A stretch of DNA of 64,000 bases, from the NCBI GenBank assembly GCA_964346815.1, contig CAYFWF010000021.1:20173-84172 (forward strand). Reading direction: 5' to 3'. The DNA comes from CAYFWF01 sp964346815 (GTDB lineage: Bacteria > Acidobacteriota > Aminicenantia > Aminicenantales > Aminicenantaceae). Shown here piece after piece: positions 50,697-59,714 of the stretch. Position 1 is the stretch's first letter. Each line of letters starts with the position of its first letter. Both the position numbers and the translations under genes were made by a program. Below the pieces are notes generated by a model, which was not told where the DNA came from, ran no database searches, and saw only the letters and a program-made list of their open reading frames with translations.

Positions 50697-52610
50697 ATGG
50701 AAAAGATCAATGCGACAAAATTAGAGGAACTCAAAGCTGAAATCATAGAGTCTCGCAAGGACCAGAAAACCTATATCACGGTATGTGGTGGCACAGGCTG
50801 TCATGCATACGGATGTCTTCAGATTGCAGATGCTTTCAGGGATGAAATAAGAAAGCAAAAGCTGAAAGCTACCGTGGAAGTGAGAACCACGGGATGCCAT
50901 GGTTTTTGTGAGAGAGGTCCGATTACAGTCATTCAGCCTGATGGCATTTTTTATCAGAGAGTAAAGCTCGAAGACGTTGCTCAGGTTGTGAGCGAAACCA
51001 TAAGGAACAAAAAAATCATAGACCGCCTCCTGTATGTCGAGCCGCAGACTGGAAAGAAGATCGTCAAGGAGAAAGAAGTTCCCTTTTACAAAAAACAGAA
51101 AAGGATCATCTTCGGCAATAACGGTTTTATCGATCCCACTGCTATAGAGGATTACATTGCTTTGGATGGCTACAGGGCTTTGGCCAGGGTCCTTTTCGAC
51201 ATGACGGCGGATGAAGTCATTGCCGAAGTAAAAGCCTCTGGACTCAGGGGCAGGGGAGGGGCAGGATTTCTGGCTGGCCTCAAGTGGGAGATCTGCCGAA
51301 ATGTCAATTCCGATATGAAATACATCATCTGCAATGCGGACGAAGGAGACCCAGGGGCCTATATGGACCGCAGTCTGTTGGAAGGCAATCCTCATAGTGT
51401 CATCGAAGGCATGATCATCGGAGCCTATGCCATAGGTGCTTCTGCGGGATACATCTACGTCCGCATGGAATATCCTCTGGCCGTCAAGAACATCACTCTG
51501 GCTCTGGAACAGGCGAGAGAAATGGGCTTTCTTGGGGATTCTATCCTCGGGTCTGAGTTCAACTTCGATATCCATGTTTTCAAAGGGGCTGGGGCTTTTG
51601 TCTCCGGAGAAGAGACATCCATGATGGCCTCGATCGAGGGACGCCGGGCCTTCCCGCGTCAGAGACCCCCGTTTCCTGCGCAGGAGGGGCTCTGGGGAAA
51701 ACCAACCAATATCAACAATGTGGAGACTTGGGCCAATATTCCTCTTATCTTGAATAAAGGGGCGGATTGGTATGCCCAGATTGGAACCAAAAAGAGCAAA
51801 GGAACCAAGATTTTTTCCTTGGTGGGGAAGATAAACAACACCGGTTTGGTCGAGGTCCCGATGGGTATCTCCCTGAGGGAGATTATTTATGAGATCGGCA
51901 GCGGGATAAAAGATGGAAAAAAGTTCAAGGCCGTTCAGACAGGTGGCCCTTCAGGGGGATGCATTCCTGCGGATATGCTCGATCTCACCATAGATTTTGA
52001 CACCTTGACCAAAGCAGGGTCCATGATGGGATCGGGTGGAATGATCGTCATGGACGAGGACACCTGTATGGTGGATGTTGCCCGGTATTTTCTTGAATTT
52101 ACTCAGGAAGAGTCCTGTGGAAAATGCGTGCCCTGTCGGGTTGGAACAAGACAGCTTGTAGAGATTTTAACCCGCATCACTCAGGGTAAAGGAGAAGAAG
52201 CAGATATTAAGAGATTGCAGAATTTGGCAAAGACCATAAAATCCGGATCGCTCTGCGGACTGGGACAAACAGCTCCCAATCCTGTACTGACCACTCTCCG
52301 CTATTTCGAGAACGAATACGAGGCCCATATCAATCAGAAGAGCTGTCCAGCTCTTGTGTGCAAGGATTTGATCGCTTACCACATCGATCCCAAAAAGTGT
52401 GTCGGTTGTCTCTTGTGTTTGAAGAACTGTCCTGTTGACGCCATAAGCGGAGAGCGGAAACAGGTTCATGTGATCGACCAGGGTTTGTGCATCAAATGTG
52501 GAGCATGTTTGGATGTCTGTCCGCCCAAAGTCAGTGCTGTAGCCAAATACACCGGAAAGAAAAAAGAGAGAATCTTAAAAAACGCCAACTCGAAAAGAGC
52601 AAAGAAATGA
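50697..52610 (+). CDS. NuoF/HydB-like NADH-binding flavoprotein with extra Fe-S domains
   Basis: 637 residues in three parts. The N-terminal [2Fe-2S] thioredoxin-like domain (about 1-120) has CGGTGCHAYGC and TTGCHGFC. The core NuoF domain (about 135-560) has GRGGAGFLAGLKW (FMN), NADEGDPGAYMDRSLLEGNP (NADH) and the N3-type [4Fe-4S] ligands ESCGKCVPCRVGT and GSLCGLG. A C-terminal 2x[4Fe-4S] ferredoxin domain (about 565-625) has CVGCLLCLKNCPVDAI and CIKCGACLDVCPP. This is the layout of electron-bifurcating hydrogenase HydB and HndC, not of respiratory NuoF. It should oxidise or reduce NAD(H) and exchange electrons with ferredoxin. Its stop overlaps the start of the next gene by ATGA. Confidence 0.93.
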   Translation: MEKINATKLEELKAEIIESRKDQKTYITVCGGTGCHAYGCLQIADAFRDEIRKQKLKATVEVRTTGCHGFCERGPITVIQPDGIFYQRVKLEDVAQVVSETIRNKKIIDRLLYVEPQTGKKIVKEKEVPFYKKQKRIIFGNNGFIDPTAIEDYIALDGYRALARVLFDMTADEVIAEVKASGLRGRGGAGFLAGLKWEICRNVNSDMKYIICNADEGDPGAYMDRSLLEGNPHSVIEGMIIGAYAIGASAGYIYVRMEYPLAVKNITLALEQAREMGFLGDSILGSEFNFDIHVFKGAGAFVSGEETSMMASIEGRRAFPRQRPPFPAQEGLWGKPTNINNVETWANIPLILNKGADWYAQIGTKKSKGTKIFSLVGKINNTGLVEVPMGISLREIIYEIGSGIKDGKKFKAVQTGGPSGGCIPADMLDLTIDFDTLTKAGSMMGSGGMIVMDEDTCMVDVARYFLEFTQEESCGKCVPCRVGTRQLVEILTRITQGKGEEADIKRLQNLAKTIKSGSLCGLGQTAPNPVLTTLRYFENEYEAHINQKSCPALVCKDLIAYHIDPKKCVGCLLCLKNCPVDAISGERKQVHVIDQGLCIKCGACLDVCPPKVSAVAKYTGKKKERILKNANSKRAKK

Positions 52611-55120
52611 AAGTAATCATCGATGGAAAAAAGCTGGAAGCCGACGGTCACAAAACCCTGCTAGAAACGGCACGGGAACACGATATTGTCATCCCATCAC
52701 TCTGTGATCATCCGCAGCTCACACCCTTCGGTGGGTGTCGGCTCTGTATCGTCGAGATTAGGGGGCGCAGGGGGCTTTCTCCTTCCTGCAGCACTTATCC
52801 TGAAGAAGGTATGGAAGTGACAACCGATTCTGCGAATCTCCGCAGGATGAGGAAACAGATATTGGGGCTCATCCTTTCGGAACATCCGGATGCCTGTTTG
52901 ATCTGTTCTGAAAAGGAAAACTGCGACGAGTACAAATCCACAATCCGTAAAGTCGGAGAAGTCACAGGATGTGTGCTCTGTCCGAATAATGGCCGCTGCG
53001 AACTCCAGGATGTGGTCGAAGCCATAAAGATCGATAAGATAGATTTCCCATCGGTTTATCGAAATTATGAAGTCAGAAGGGATGATCCATTTTTTGACCG
53101 GAACTACAACCTGTGCATTCTCTGCGGCCGCTGTGTCAGGGTTTGTGGTGAAATCAGGGGGGCCTCCACGGTCACATTCGTCTTCCGGGGATCTCAGGCC
53201 GTGGTTGGAACAGTTTTGGATCGGCCTTTGAAGGAGGCCGGATGCCAGTTTTGCGGTGCATGTGTGGATGTCTGCCCCACTGGAGCTTTGACCGAAAGAG
53301 CGATTAAGTATGAACCCCTGCCAGATGAATTGGCCAAAACCGTCTGCCCTCTCTGCAGTATGGGATGCGAATTGGACGTGATGTTGAACAAAGGACGGAT
53401 ATTGAGTGCTCGTCCTTCCCAGGAGGGTGCCGTTAACCAAGGACAGGCCTGTGTCAAAGGACGTTTCTTGATCCCAGATGTCGTATATAGCTCCAGGCGG
53501 ATTCTCAAGCCGATGATTCGGCGAAGAAAGGAATTGGAAGAAGTCTCCTGGGAGGAAGCCCTGGATTTTGTGGCCCACCGGCTCAAGGCTTTTAAAGGAA
53601 AAGAGATCGGTTTGATTCAGTCTCCCCAGGTCTCTTGTGAAACCAATTTCCTCCTGGAAAGATTCGCTCGAGAGGCTCTCCATTCCAAAAATGTTGACTT
53701 CTCAACCGAGATCTCACCTCTGGAAGCTTTTTATGATACAGCCCAAAAAAGCCGAGTCAGACCGCAGTTCAATTTCAGCAGAGAAGAAATCTCTGAGGCA
53801 AATTGCATCTTTCTAGTGGGGTCGGATTTAGCTTTTTCCCATCCCATCCTTTGGCTGGAAGTTTTGAAAGCTGTCAGGAAGGGAGCGAAACTTATCATAG
53901 TCAGCCCAGATGAACCTCTGGGGATTCGTTATGCATCCTTATGGCTTCAAGCAAAGCCTGGATCAGAAGCCGCTTTATTCAATTATCTCTCCAAAGGCAT
54001 TCTGAAAAGCGAACCAGGCCGTGGTCCCTTGCTCGAAGGGCGGGAACTTTTCATCAAGGATTTGGGCAAGCTCAGTGCGGATCAGGTCATAGAGACCACT
54101 GGGATCGACCAAGAAACATTAAACCATGCGGTAGGACTCCTCTCAAAGGAGAACTCTTGTTTTATTTTTGGAACGGAATTGATCCAGGATTCCAGGATTG
54201 AACAGAATCTGGCCGCGCTTTGGAATCTGGCCCTATTGACTCAGGGCCGGATGATTTCTTTGGGGTTGGAAAACAACAGCAGAGGCCTTTTTGAAATAGA
54301 GCGGGAGTCCCGACAGATAAAAATTCCATTCACACAAATCATGAAGGATGTGCAGGAGGAACAGATAAAAGCCCTGTATTTGGTCGGTCCCGTTGCCGTA
54401 GAGAAAAAATTGAAAACAGAATTTTTGGTCGTTCAGGACTCCTACCTCAGCAAGATCTCGGAGAAAGCGGATGCGGTATTTCCGGCTGCCACGTTTGCAG
54501 AGTCAGACGGGACTTTTGTCAATGTAGAGGGAAGGATGCAGAGATTCCACAGAATTATCGAGCCCCTCGGACAAGCAAAGCCTGATTGGTGGATTGTATC
54601 GCAGCTAGCCCTCAGAATGGGAAAAAAAGATTTTTCTCATAAAAAATCAACAGGTGTATTGAGAGAATTGAAAAAAGCGGTTCCGGCTTTTTCCAAGATC
54701 ACCACATCGGATAAAAAAAGAAGTGAATCCCGCTTCATCCATGAAACCGGTCTGAAGAAAGAAAAGTATATGCCGCTCAAATACCAATCCCGGTCCGAAC
54801 TGACGAGTAAGAGCTACCCTTTCCTTCTCTGTTCGGAATACAACTTGGATTATTACAGAAGTCTTATCTTGGCCCAGGATGTGAAGGGACTTGAAATCAT
54901 CAGAAACCCTAGATGGTTCAAGGTGAACCCGGAAGATGCCAAGAGGTTGAATTTTAAAGACGGAGATAACGTCGATGTTGTCTTGCCCAAGGGAAAAATC
55001 AAAGGAATCATCAAGATCACGGACTCTGTTCCTGTGGGCATGGTGAGGTCCTCTCTCCTCTGGAACGAGGAGTCTGGTGCCCGTCCGCTTCTGCCGGCTA
55101 AAATGAAGAGAGGAAAATGA
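52607..55120 (+). CDS. NuoG/formate-dehydrogenase-alpha-like Fe-S subunit
   Basis: 837 residues from ATG 52607 (overlapping the upstream stop by ATGA); a frame open to 52487 lies inside the NuoF-like gene. Clusters in order: [2Fe-2S] Cys33, Cys44, Cys47, Cys61; His-ligated [4Fe-4S] in EHPDACLICSEKENC; CVLCPNNGRC; 2x[4Fe-4S] CILCGRCVRVC and CQFCGACVDVCP; then CPLCSMGCELDV with GQACVKGRF, the cluster ahead of a molybdopterin-type domain. At the place where formate dehydrogenases have the Cys or Sec metal ligand the sequence reads NVDFSTEISPLEAF, so no Mo/W ligand is seen, as in NuoG. It likely relays electrons. The C-terminal region (about 735-835) is the MopB-binding barrel. Confidence 0.88.
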   Translation: MKVIIDGKKLEADGHKTLLETAREHDIVIPSLCDHPQLTPFGGCRLCIVEIRGRRGLSPSCSTYPEEGMEVTTDSANLRRMRKQILGLILSEHPDACLICSEKENCDEYKSTIRKVGEVTGCVLCPNNGRCELQDVVEAIKIDKIDFPSVYRNYEVRRDDPFFDRNYNLCILCGRCVRVCGEIRGASTVTFVFRGSQAVVGTVLDRPLKEAGCQFCGACVDVCPTGALTERAIKYEPLPDELAKTVCPLCSMGCELDVMLNKGRILSARPSQEGAVNQGQACVKGRFLIPDVVYSSRRILKPMIRRRKELEEVSWEEALDFVAHRLKAFKGKEIGLIQSPQVSCETNFLLERFAREALHSKNVDFSTEISPLEAFYDTAQKSRVRPQFNFSREEISEANCIFLVGSDLAFSHPILWLEVLKAVRKGAKLIIVSPDEPLGIRYASLWLQAKPGSEAALFNYLSKGILKSEPGRGPLLEGRELFIKDLGKLSADQVIETTGIDQETLNHAVGLLSKENSCFIFGTELIQDSRIEQNLAALWNLALLTQGRMISLGLENNSRGLFEIERESRQIKIPFTQIMKDVQEEQIKALYLVGPVAVEKKLKTEFLVVQDSYLSKISEKADAVFPAATFAESDGTFVNVEGRMQRFHRIIEPLGQAKPDWWIVSQLALRMGKKDFSHKKSTGVLRELKKAVPAFSKITTSDKKRSESRFIHETGLKKEKYMPLKYQSRSELTSKSYPFLLCSEYNLDYYRSLILAQDVKGLEIIRNPRWFKVNPEDAKRLNFKDGDNVDVVLPKGKIKGIIKITDSVPVGMVRSSLLWNEESGARPLLPAKMKRGK

Positions 55121-55953
55121 TGGCTAAAATTCTCAGAAGAGAAAGGCTGGTTCCGAATATTCATCTCATCGAAGTCGAAGCTCCAGAAATCGTCCGCAAG
55201 TGCCGACCCGGACAATTTGTCATCGTCATGCCCGATGATAAAGGGGAAAGGACCCCATTGACCATTGCAGATTGGGATGACCAGAAGGGTTCCATAACTT
55301 CGGTTTTTTTAGTCGTGGGAACATCGACGAATAAACTTGCTCAGCTTCATGCGGGCGACGAGGTCCCTGTTTTTGTGGGCCCCCTGGGCAAGCCCTCTGA
55401 AATAGAAAAATTCGGGACTGTGCTTTGTGCTGGCGGCTGTTTTGGAATCGCCGCCATCTATCCCATAGCCCGGGCTTTGAAAGATAAGGGAAACAAGGTC
55501 ATTACTCTGGTAGATGTCAAGGCGAATTATCTCCTTTACTGGGAAGAAAAACTAAGGGCTGTGAGTGACCAGTTCTTTATCTCCTGCCGGGATAGCTATT
55601 ATGACTGTAAAGAATTTATCCCTTACTCCCTCAAAAATATTCTCAAGAAAGATAAAAATGTCGACCGAGTGGTGTCCATCGGATGCACATATCTCATGTA
55701 CACATGTGCCGAAGCCACAAGATCGCACAAGATTAAGACCATGGTGAGCCTCAATCCGATCATGGTCGACGGTACAGGAATGTGCGGGGCATGTCGCGTA
55801 ACAGTAGAGGGAAAGACAAAATTCGCCTGCGTAGATGGGCCGGATTTCGATGGTCATCTTGTCGATTGGGATGAGCTATTCATGAGAAGGAAATCTTATT
55901 TTGATGATGAAATCCAGTCCATGTGCTATTGGGAAAGGAAGAATTTTCCATAA
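55117..55953 (+). CDS. NfnA-like FAD/NAD-binding [2Fe-2S] subunit
   Basis: 278 residues of the dihydroorotate-dehydrogenase-electron-transfer (PyrK) and NfnA family. The N-terminal FAD-binding barrel has CRPGQFVIVMPDDKGERTPLTIAD, followed by the NAD-binding domain with VGPLGKPSEIEKFGTVLCAGGCFGIAAIYPIARAL. The C-terminal [2Fe-2S] site is DGTGMCGACRVTVEGKTKFACVDGPDFDGH. NfnA is the small subunit of the NADH-dependent ferredoxin:NADP+ oxidoreductase. The ATG overlaps the previous stop (ATGA); a second ATG follows at 55120. NfnB follows 23 bp later. Confidence 0.92.
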   Translation: MMAKILRRERLVPNIHLIEVEAPEIVRKCRPGQFVIVMPDDKGERTPLTIADWDDQKGSITSVFLVVGTSTNKLAQLHAGDEVPVFVGPLGKPSEIEKFGTVLCAGGCFGIAAIYPIARALKDKGNKVITLVDVKANYLLYWEEKLRAVSDQFFISCRDSYYDCKEFIPYSLKNILKKDKNVDRVVSIGCTYLMYTCAEATRSHKIKTMVSLNPIMVDGTGMCGACRVTVEGKTKFACVDGPDFDGHLVDWDELFMRRKSYFDDEIQSMCYWERKNFP

Positions 55954-55976
55954 AGCTATAACAGGAAAGAGCAAAA

Positions 55977-57482
55977 ATGGCTGAAAACAAAAAAGAAATG
56001 CTTCCAGAGCTGAAAGAAAGACTGAGGGCTGGTTTCAATCTCGATTGGCGCAGGAAGCTGCGGAAATCTCTTTCTGTCAAAGAGAGAATGAAGATCAAGC
56101 GCCAGAAAATGCCGGAAAGAAGCCCTGAAGTACGCAACCGGGATTTTTTCGAAGTGAACAAGGGCTTGGCCGCTAAGGCAGCCATAGAAGAAGCCAAGAG
56201 ATGCCTGGATTGTGCAAATCCTCAGTGTGTGATGGGCTGTCCTGTCGGCATAGATATTCCTACGTTCGTTAAAATGATCGAAATCGGCGACTTTGAAAAA
56301 AGTATTCGCAAGATCAAGGAAACCAATGCGCTTCCTGCTATATGTGGCCGTGTCTGTCCCCAGGAGACTCAGTGCGAGCAGGTATGCAATCTGAAGAAGG
56401 CCACGGGAACGTCGGTAGCTATAGGAAATTTAGAGCGATTCGTGTCTGATTATGAAAGGGAAAAAGGAGAGATGTTCATTCCTTCCCTCCCCCCGCCATC
56501 AGGGAAAAGAGTAGCGATTATCGGGTCCGGGCCTGCGGGGCTTACGGTAGCCGGAGATTTGGCTCTCAAGGGACATCACTGCATCATTTATGAGGCCCTT
56601 CATGTCCCAGGGGGTGTGTTGTGGTACGGTATTCCTGAATTCAGGCTGCCTAAAAAAATATTGGAGGCCGAGGTGGACTACCTCGGAAAGCTAGGTGTTG
56701 AGCTAAAGAACAATTTCGTTGTCGGGCTGACGGCCACGCTCGATGATCTTCGTGAAGAAGGATACGATGCCTTTTTCGTCGGCACTGGAGCTGGACTTCC
56801 GAATTTCATGCGGATCCCCGGAGAGAATCTGATCGGAGTCTATTCAGCGAACGAATACTTGACCCGTGTAAATCTGATGAAGGCATTTGCTTTCCCGGAA
56901 TATGATACCCCTGTTTATCTGGGGAAGAAGGCAGTAGTCCTCGGAGGAGGCAACGTGGCTATGGATTCGGTTCGTACGGCGAAACGACTCGGTGCGGTGG
57001 AGTCGACGATCGTGTACCGGCGCTCGAGAGTGGAAATGCCGGCGAGGATCGAAGAGGTGCACCATGCAGAGGAGGAAGGCATCGTGTTTCATTTCCTGAC
57101 CACTCCTATTCGATTCATCGGAGATGACAAGGGGCGTGTCAAGGCTATGGAGTGCATCCGTATGAAGCTCGGTGAACCGGATGCCTCGGGCCGGCGCCGT
57201 CCCATCCCCATAGAAGGGTCGGAATTCGTCATGGAAACAGACTTGGTCGTGGTCGCCATCGGAAACAGCCCCAATCCCTTGATCCCCCAGACAACGCCTC
57301 GATTGAAAGTGGGGAAGTGGGGAAACATCGAAGTCAATTGGGATACTATGGAGACCAGTATCAAGGGTGTCTATGCCGGGGGTGATATCATTCGTGGAGG
57401 AGCGACGGTCATCCTGGCCATGGGGGATGCCCGAGTGGCTGCCAATGAGCTAGATAAATACCTTCAAAACCATAAAGAATAG
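55977..57482 (+). CDS. NfnB-like / glutamate-synthase small-subunit-type NADPH oxidoreductase
   Basis: 501 residues, slightly longer than typical (about 465) because of a charged N-terminal stretch of about 60. [4Fe-4S] ligands: Cys76, Cys79, Cys84, Cys88 (CLDCANPQCVMGC) and Cys123, Cys127, Cys133, Cys137 (CGRVCPQETQCEQVC). FAD-binding VAIIGSGPAGLTVAGDLA (about 179-196), NADPH-binding VLGGGNVAMDSVRTAKRLGA (about 322-341) and the C-terminal VYAGGDIIRGGATVILAMGDAR. In Nfn this subunit holds the bifurcating FAD and binds NADPH. A GltD-like role is less likely because no large glutamate synthase gene is present. Followed 50 bp later by a CoA-transferase. Confidence 0.93.
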   Translation: MAENKKEMLPELKERLRAGFNLDWRRKLRKSLSVKERMKIKRQKMPERSPEVRNRDFFEVNKGLAAKAAIEEAKRCLDCANPQCVMGCPVGIDIPTFVKMIEIGDFEKSIRKIKETNALPAICGRVCPQETQCEQVCNLKKATGTSVAIGNLERFVSDYEREKGEMFIPSLPPPSGKRVAIIGSGPAGLTVAGDLALKGHHCIIYEALHVPGGVLWYGIPEFRLPKKILEAEVDYLGKLGVELKNNFVVGLTATLDDLREEGYDAFFVGTGAGLPNFMRIPGENLIGVYSANEYLTRVNLMKAFAFPEYDTPVYLGKKAVVLGGGNVAMDSVRTAKRLGAVESTIVYRRSRVEMPARIEEVHHAEEEGIVFHFLTTPIRFIGDDKGRVKAMECIRMKLGEPDASGRRRPIPIEGSEFVMETDLVVVAIGNSPNPLIPQTTPRLKVGKWGNIEVNWDTMETSIKGVYAGGDIIRGGATVILAMGDARVAANELDKYLQNHKE

Positions 57483-57532
57483 ACATATCTCTCTAGAAGT
57501 CGATATAAGGGTTGAAGAGAAGGGAGGTCTGA

Positions 57533-58831
57533 ATGCCTTGGGTAGATGATTATAAAAAAAAGTTAGTGACTGCCGAAGAAGCAGTTTCGACGATCAAAAG
57601 CCATAACCGTGTCTATATCAGTGGAAACGCAGCCACCCCTTATGTGCTGATGAACGCATTAGCTGCCAGGAAAGATGACTTGGAGGATGTCGAACTCGTT
57701 CATGTGCTCTTGCTGGGAGATGATCCCCTGTCGAAGCCAGAGATGGAGGGGCATTTCCGCCACAATTCGCTTTTTGTCGGTCCTGCAGACAGGAAGGCCA
57801 TAAACGAGGGGAGAGCGGATTATGTCCCCATATTTCTCCATCAAATTCCTAATCTGTTCTACTCAGGTCAGATGCCGATCGATGTGGCGGTACTCCATCT
57901 TTCCCCTCCAGATGAGCATGGATTCATGAGCTATGGTGTGGAAGTACTGGCTTCTAAAGGAGCTGCTGAGACAGCCAAGATCGTTATCGCTCAAGTCAAC
58001 GAGAAAATGCCCCGAGTTTTGGGAGATTCGTTCATCCATGTCTCCCGGGTGGACAAGATCGTCGAGATTTCAGAGGACCTTCCCCGGCTGAGAAAGAAAG
58101 CTTTTACTGAGGTCGAACGCAAGATCGGACACTTCATCGCTGATCTCATCGAGGATGGCTCCACGCTCCAATTGGGCATAGGCGGAATTCCGGATGCGGT
58201 TCTCTCTGCTCTCAAGGGAAGAAAAGATTTGGGTATTCACACCGAGATGGTTTCAGACGGGGTGATGGAAGCCATAGAGTCAGGGATCATCACAGGCGCG
58301 AAGAAAACCTTTCATCCTCATAAAGTGATCCTGACGTTTATGCTGGGGTCCGACAGACTCTATGACTTTGCCGACAACAATCCGATTTTCGAAGCCCACC
58401 CGACTGATTATACCAATCATCCGTTCAAGGTGGCTCAAAACGATAACATGGTTGCCATCAATTCTGCGATCGAGGTGGACATCTCTGGACAGGTGTGTTC
58501 GGATTCGATCGGAACATATATATACAGCGGATTTGGCGGCCAGGTGGATTTTATCCGGGGAGCTGTCCACTCAAAAGGGGGAAAACCCATAATAGCCCTT
58601 CCTTCCACGGCTAAGGGGGAAGAGCTCTCCCGTATCGTTCCCTTCCTCAAAAAAGGGGCCGGAGTGGTGACGACCCGTGCAGATGTCACCTACGTTGTGA
58701 CAGAATATGGAGTGGCGTATCTCCATGGAAAACATCTTCAGGAGCGAACCAAGGCACTCATCGATATCGCTCATCCCAAGTTTAGGGATGATCTGATCAA
58801 AGAAGCCAAGGAGCGTCATCTGCTGAGCTGA
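57533..58831 (+). CDS. Acetyl-CoA hydrolase/transferase family CoA-transferase
   Basis: 432 residues of the 4-hydroxybutyrate CoA-transferase type. N-terminal half: VSTIKSHNRVYISGNAATPYVLMNAL and HLSPPDEHGFMSYGVEVLASK; middle: LQLGIGGIPDAVLSAL and THE-type HTEMVSDGVMEAIESG with the catalytic Glu region; C-terminal: GFGGQVDFIRGA (CoA loop) and VVTEYGVAYLHGK. It would transfer CoA between acids such as acetate, propionate or butyrate, conserving energy in fermentation. GGAGG precedes the ATG. Its position after the Nfn genes, and RNase HIII 16 bp behind, suggest one long transcript. Confidence 0.92.
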   Translation: MPWVDDYKKKLVTAEEAVSTIKSHNRVYISGNAATPYVLMNALAARKDDLEDVELVHVLLLGDDPLSKPEMEGHFRHNSLFVGPADRKAINEGRADYVPIFLHQIPNLFYSGQMPIDVAVLHLSPPDEHGFMSYGVEVLASKGAAETAKIVIAQVNEKMPRVLGDSFIHVSRVDKIVEISEDLPRLRKKAFTEVERKIGHFIADLIEDGSTLQLGIGGIPDAVLSALKGRKDLGIHTEMVSDGVMEAIESGIITGAKKTFHPHKVILTFMLGSDRLYDFADNNPIFEAHPTDYTNHPFKVAQNDNMVAINSAIEVDISGQVCSDSIGTYIYSGFGGQVDFIRGAVHSKGGKPIIALPSTAKGEELSRIVPFLKKGAGVVTTRADVTYVVTEYGVAYLHGKHLQERTKALIDIAHPKFRDDLIKEAKERHLLS

Positions 58832-58847
58832 GAGAGAGGACCTAGCG

Positions 58848-59522
58848 ATGCGCCAGCCTGGATTGTTCCCGAAAGAGAAAGGACACATCGGCACGGATGA
58901 ATCAGGTAAGGGGGATTACTTCGGTCCACTTGTCGTGGCAGGAGTCTTTGTCCCGGATGAGCAGGTTCCGGTGCTGAAGGAGTTGGGAGTGAAAGACTGC
59001 AAAAGGTTCTCTGATAACAAAGTCCGGGAACTCGCGGATGTCATCAGAAGGGGATACAAGCACTCGGTGGTGGCTATCGGACCTGAAAAATACAATGAGC
59101 TTTATGGTAAGCTGAGAAATTTGAATCGAATTCTGGCCTGGGCCCATGCCAGAGCCATCGAAAACATTCTGGAAGAAGTTCCCTGTGATCAGGCCATTAC
59201 GGATCAGTTCGGAGACAGGCTGTATGTCGAAAATGCCTTGATGAAAATGGGAAGAGATATCGAGCTCATCCAGATGCCCAAGGCCGAAGAAGATCTGGCC
59301 GTAGCTGCGGCTTCGATACTGGCTCGAGCCGAGTTTTTGAAACGCCTGTACTTTCTCTCCAGGGATTTCGGGATTGAAATTCCCAAGGGATCTTCACCGC
59401 TTGCAGAGGAAGCCGGTGTGAAACTGGTGCAGAAGCATGGGGCCGAGGTACTGGCGAAGGTGGCAAAGACGCACTTCAAGCTGACTCCTCGAATCCTGGA
59501 TTCAGTGGAGAGCAAACCATAG
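58848..59522 (+). CDS. rnhC: Ribonuclease HIII lacking the N-terminal substrate-binding domain
   Basis: 224 residues. The motif GTDESGKGDYFGPLVVAG (about 15-32) is the RNase HIII signature and includes the DE of the DEDE active site. The later NLNRILAWAHARAIENIL and ITDQFGD continue the pattern. Typical RNase HIII has about 300 residues, with a TBP-like N-terminal domain; that domain is absent here. It should cleave RNA in RNA-DNA hybrids. A GAGAGGA site lies before ATG 58848. It is probably the last gene of the redox operon (16 bp gap). Confidence 0.88.
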   Translation: MRQPGLFPKEKGHIGTDESGKGDYFGPLVVAGVFVPDEQVPVLKELGVKDCKRFSDNKVRELADVIRRGYKHSVVAIGPEKYNELYGKLRNLNRILAWAHARAIENILEEVPCDQAITDQFGDRLYVENALMKMGRDIELIQMPKAEEDLAVAAASILARAEFLKRLYFLSRDFGIEIPKGSSPLAEEAGVKLVQKHGAEVLAKVAKTHFKLTPRILDSVESKP

Positions 59523-59714
59523 CTTCCGGAGCATCCGCCAAATCCTGGATACTGGGATACTCTGATAAGGAGATTCATCATTCTGCGGATTTCCTATAGC
59601 CATTCATACGGTCACTCAATTTATGTTTGGTCACGAGCGAAGCAAAATGCTAGCGTGCGATCGAATTTGCATTTTTTTTCCTGAAGATTTACCATTTTTA
59701 TCAGGGATCGAACA

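Noticed and set aside
50721..51575. 284-codon open frame antisense to the NuoF-like gene
   Set aside because: The sense strand encodes a clear NuoF/HydB protein; the antisense frame has no family features and no ribosome site.
52697..53683. 328-codon open frame antisense to the NuoG-like gene
   Set aside because: Lies opposite a well-supported Fe-S protein and has no domain pattern of its own; a codon-bias artefact.
59628..59660. GAGCGAAGC-containing stretch before the alanyl-tRNA editing gene, considered a third REP/MITE copy
   Set aside because: Only a short match to the arms and no inverted partner.
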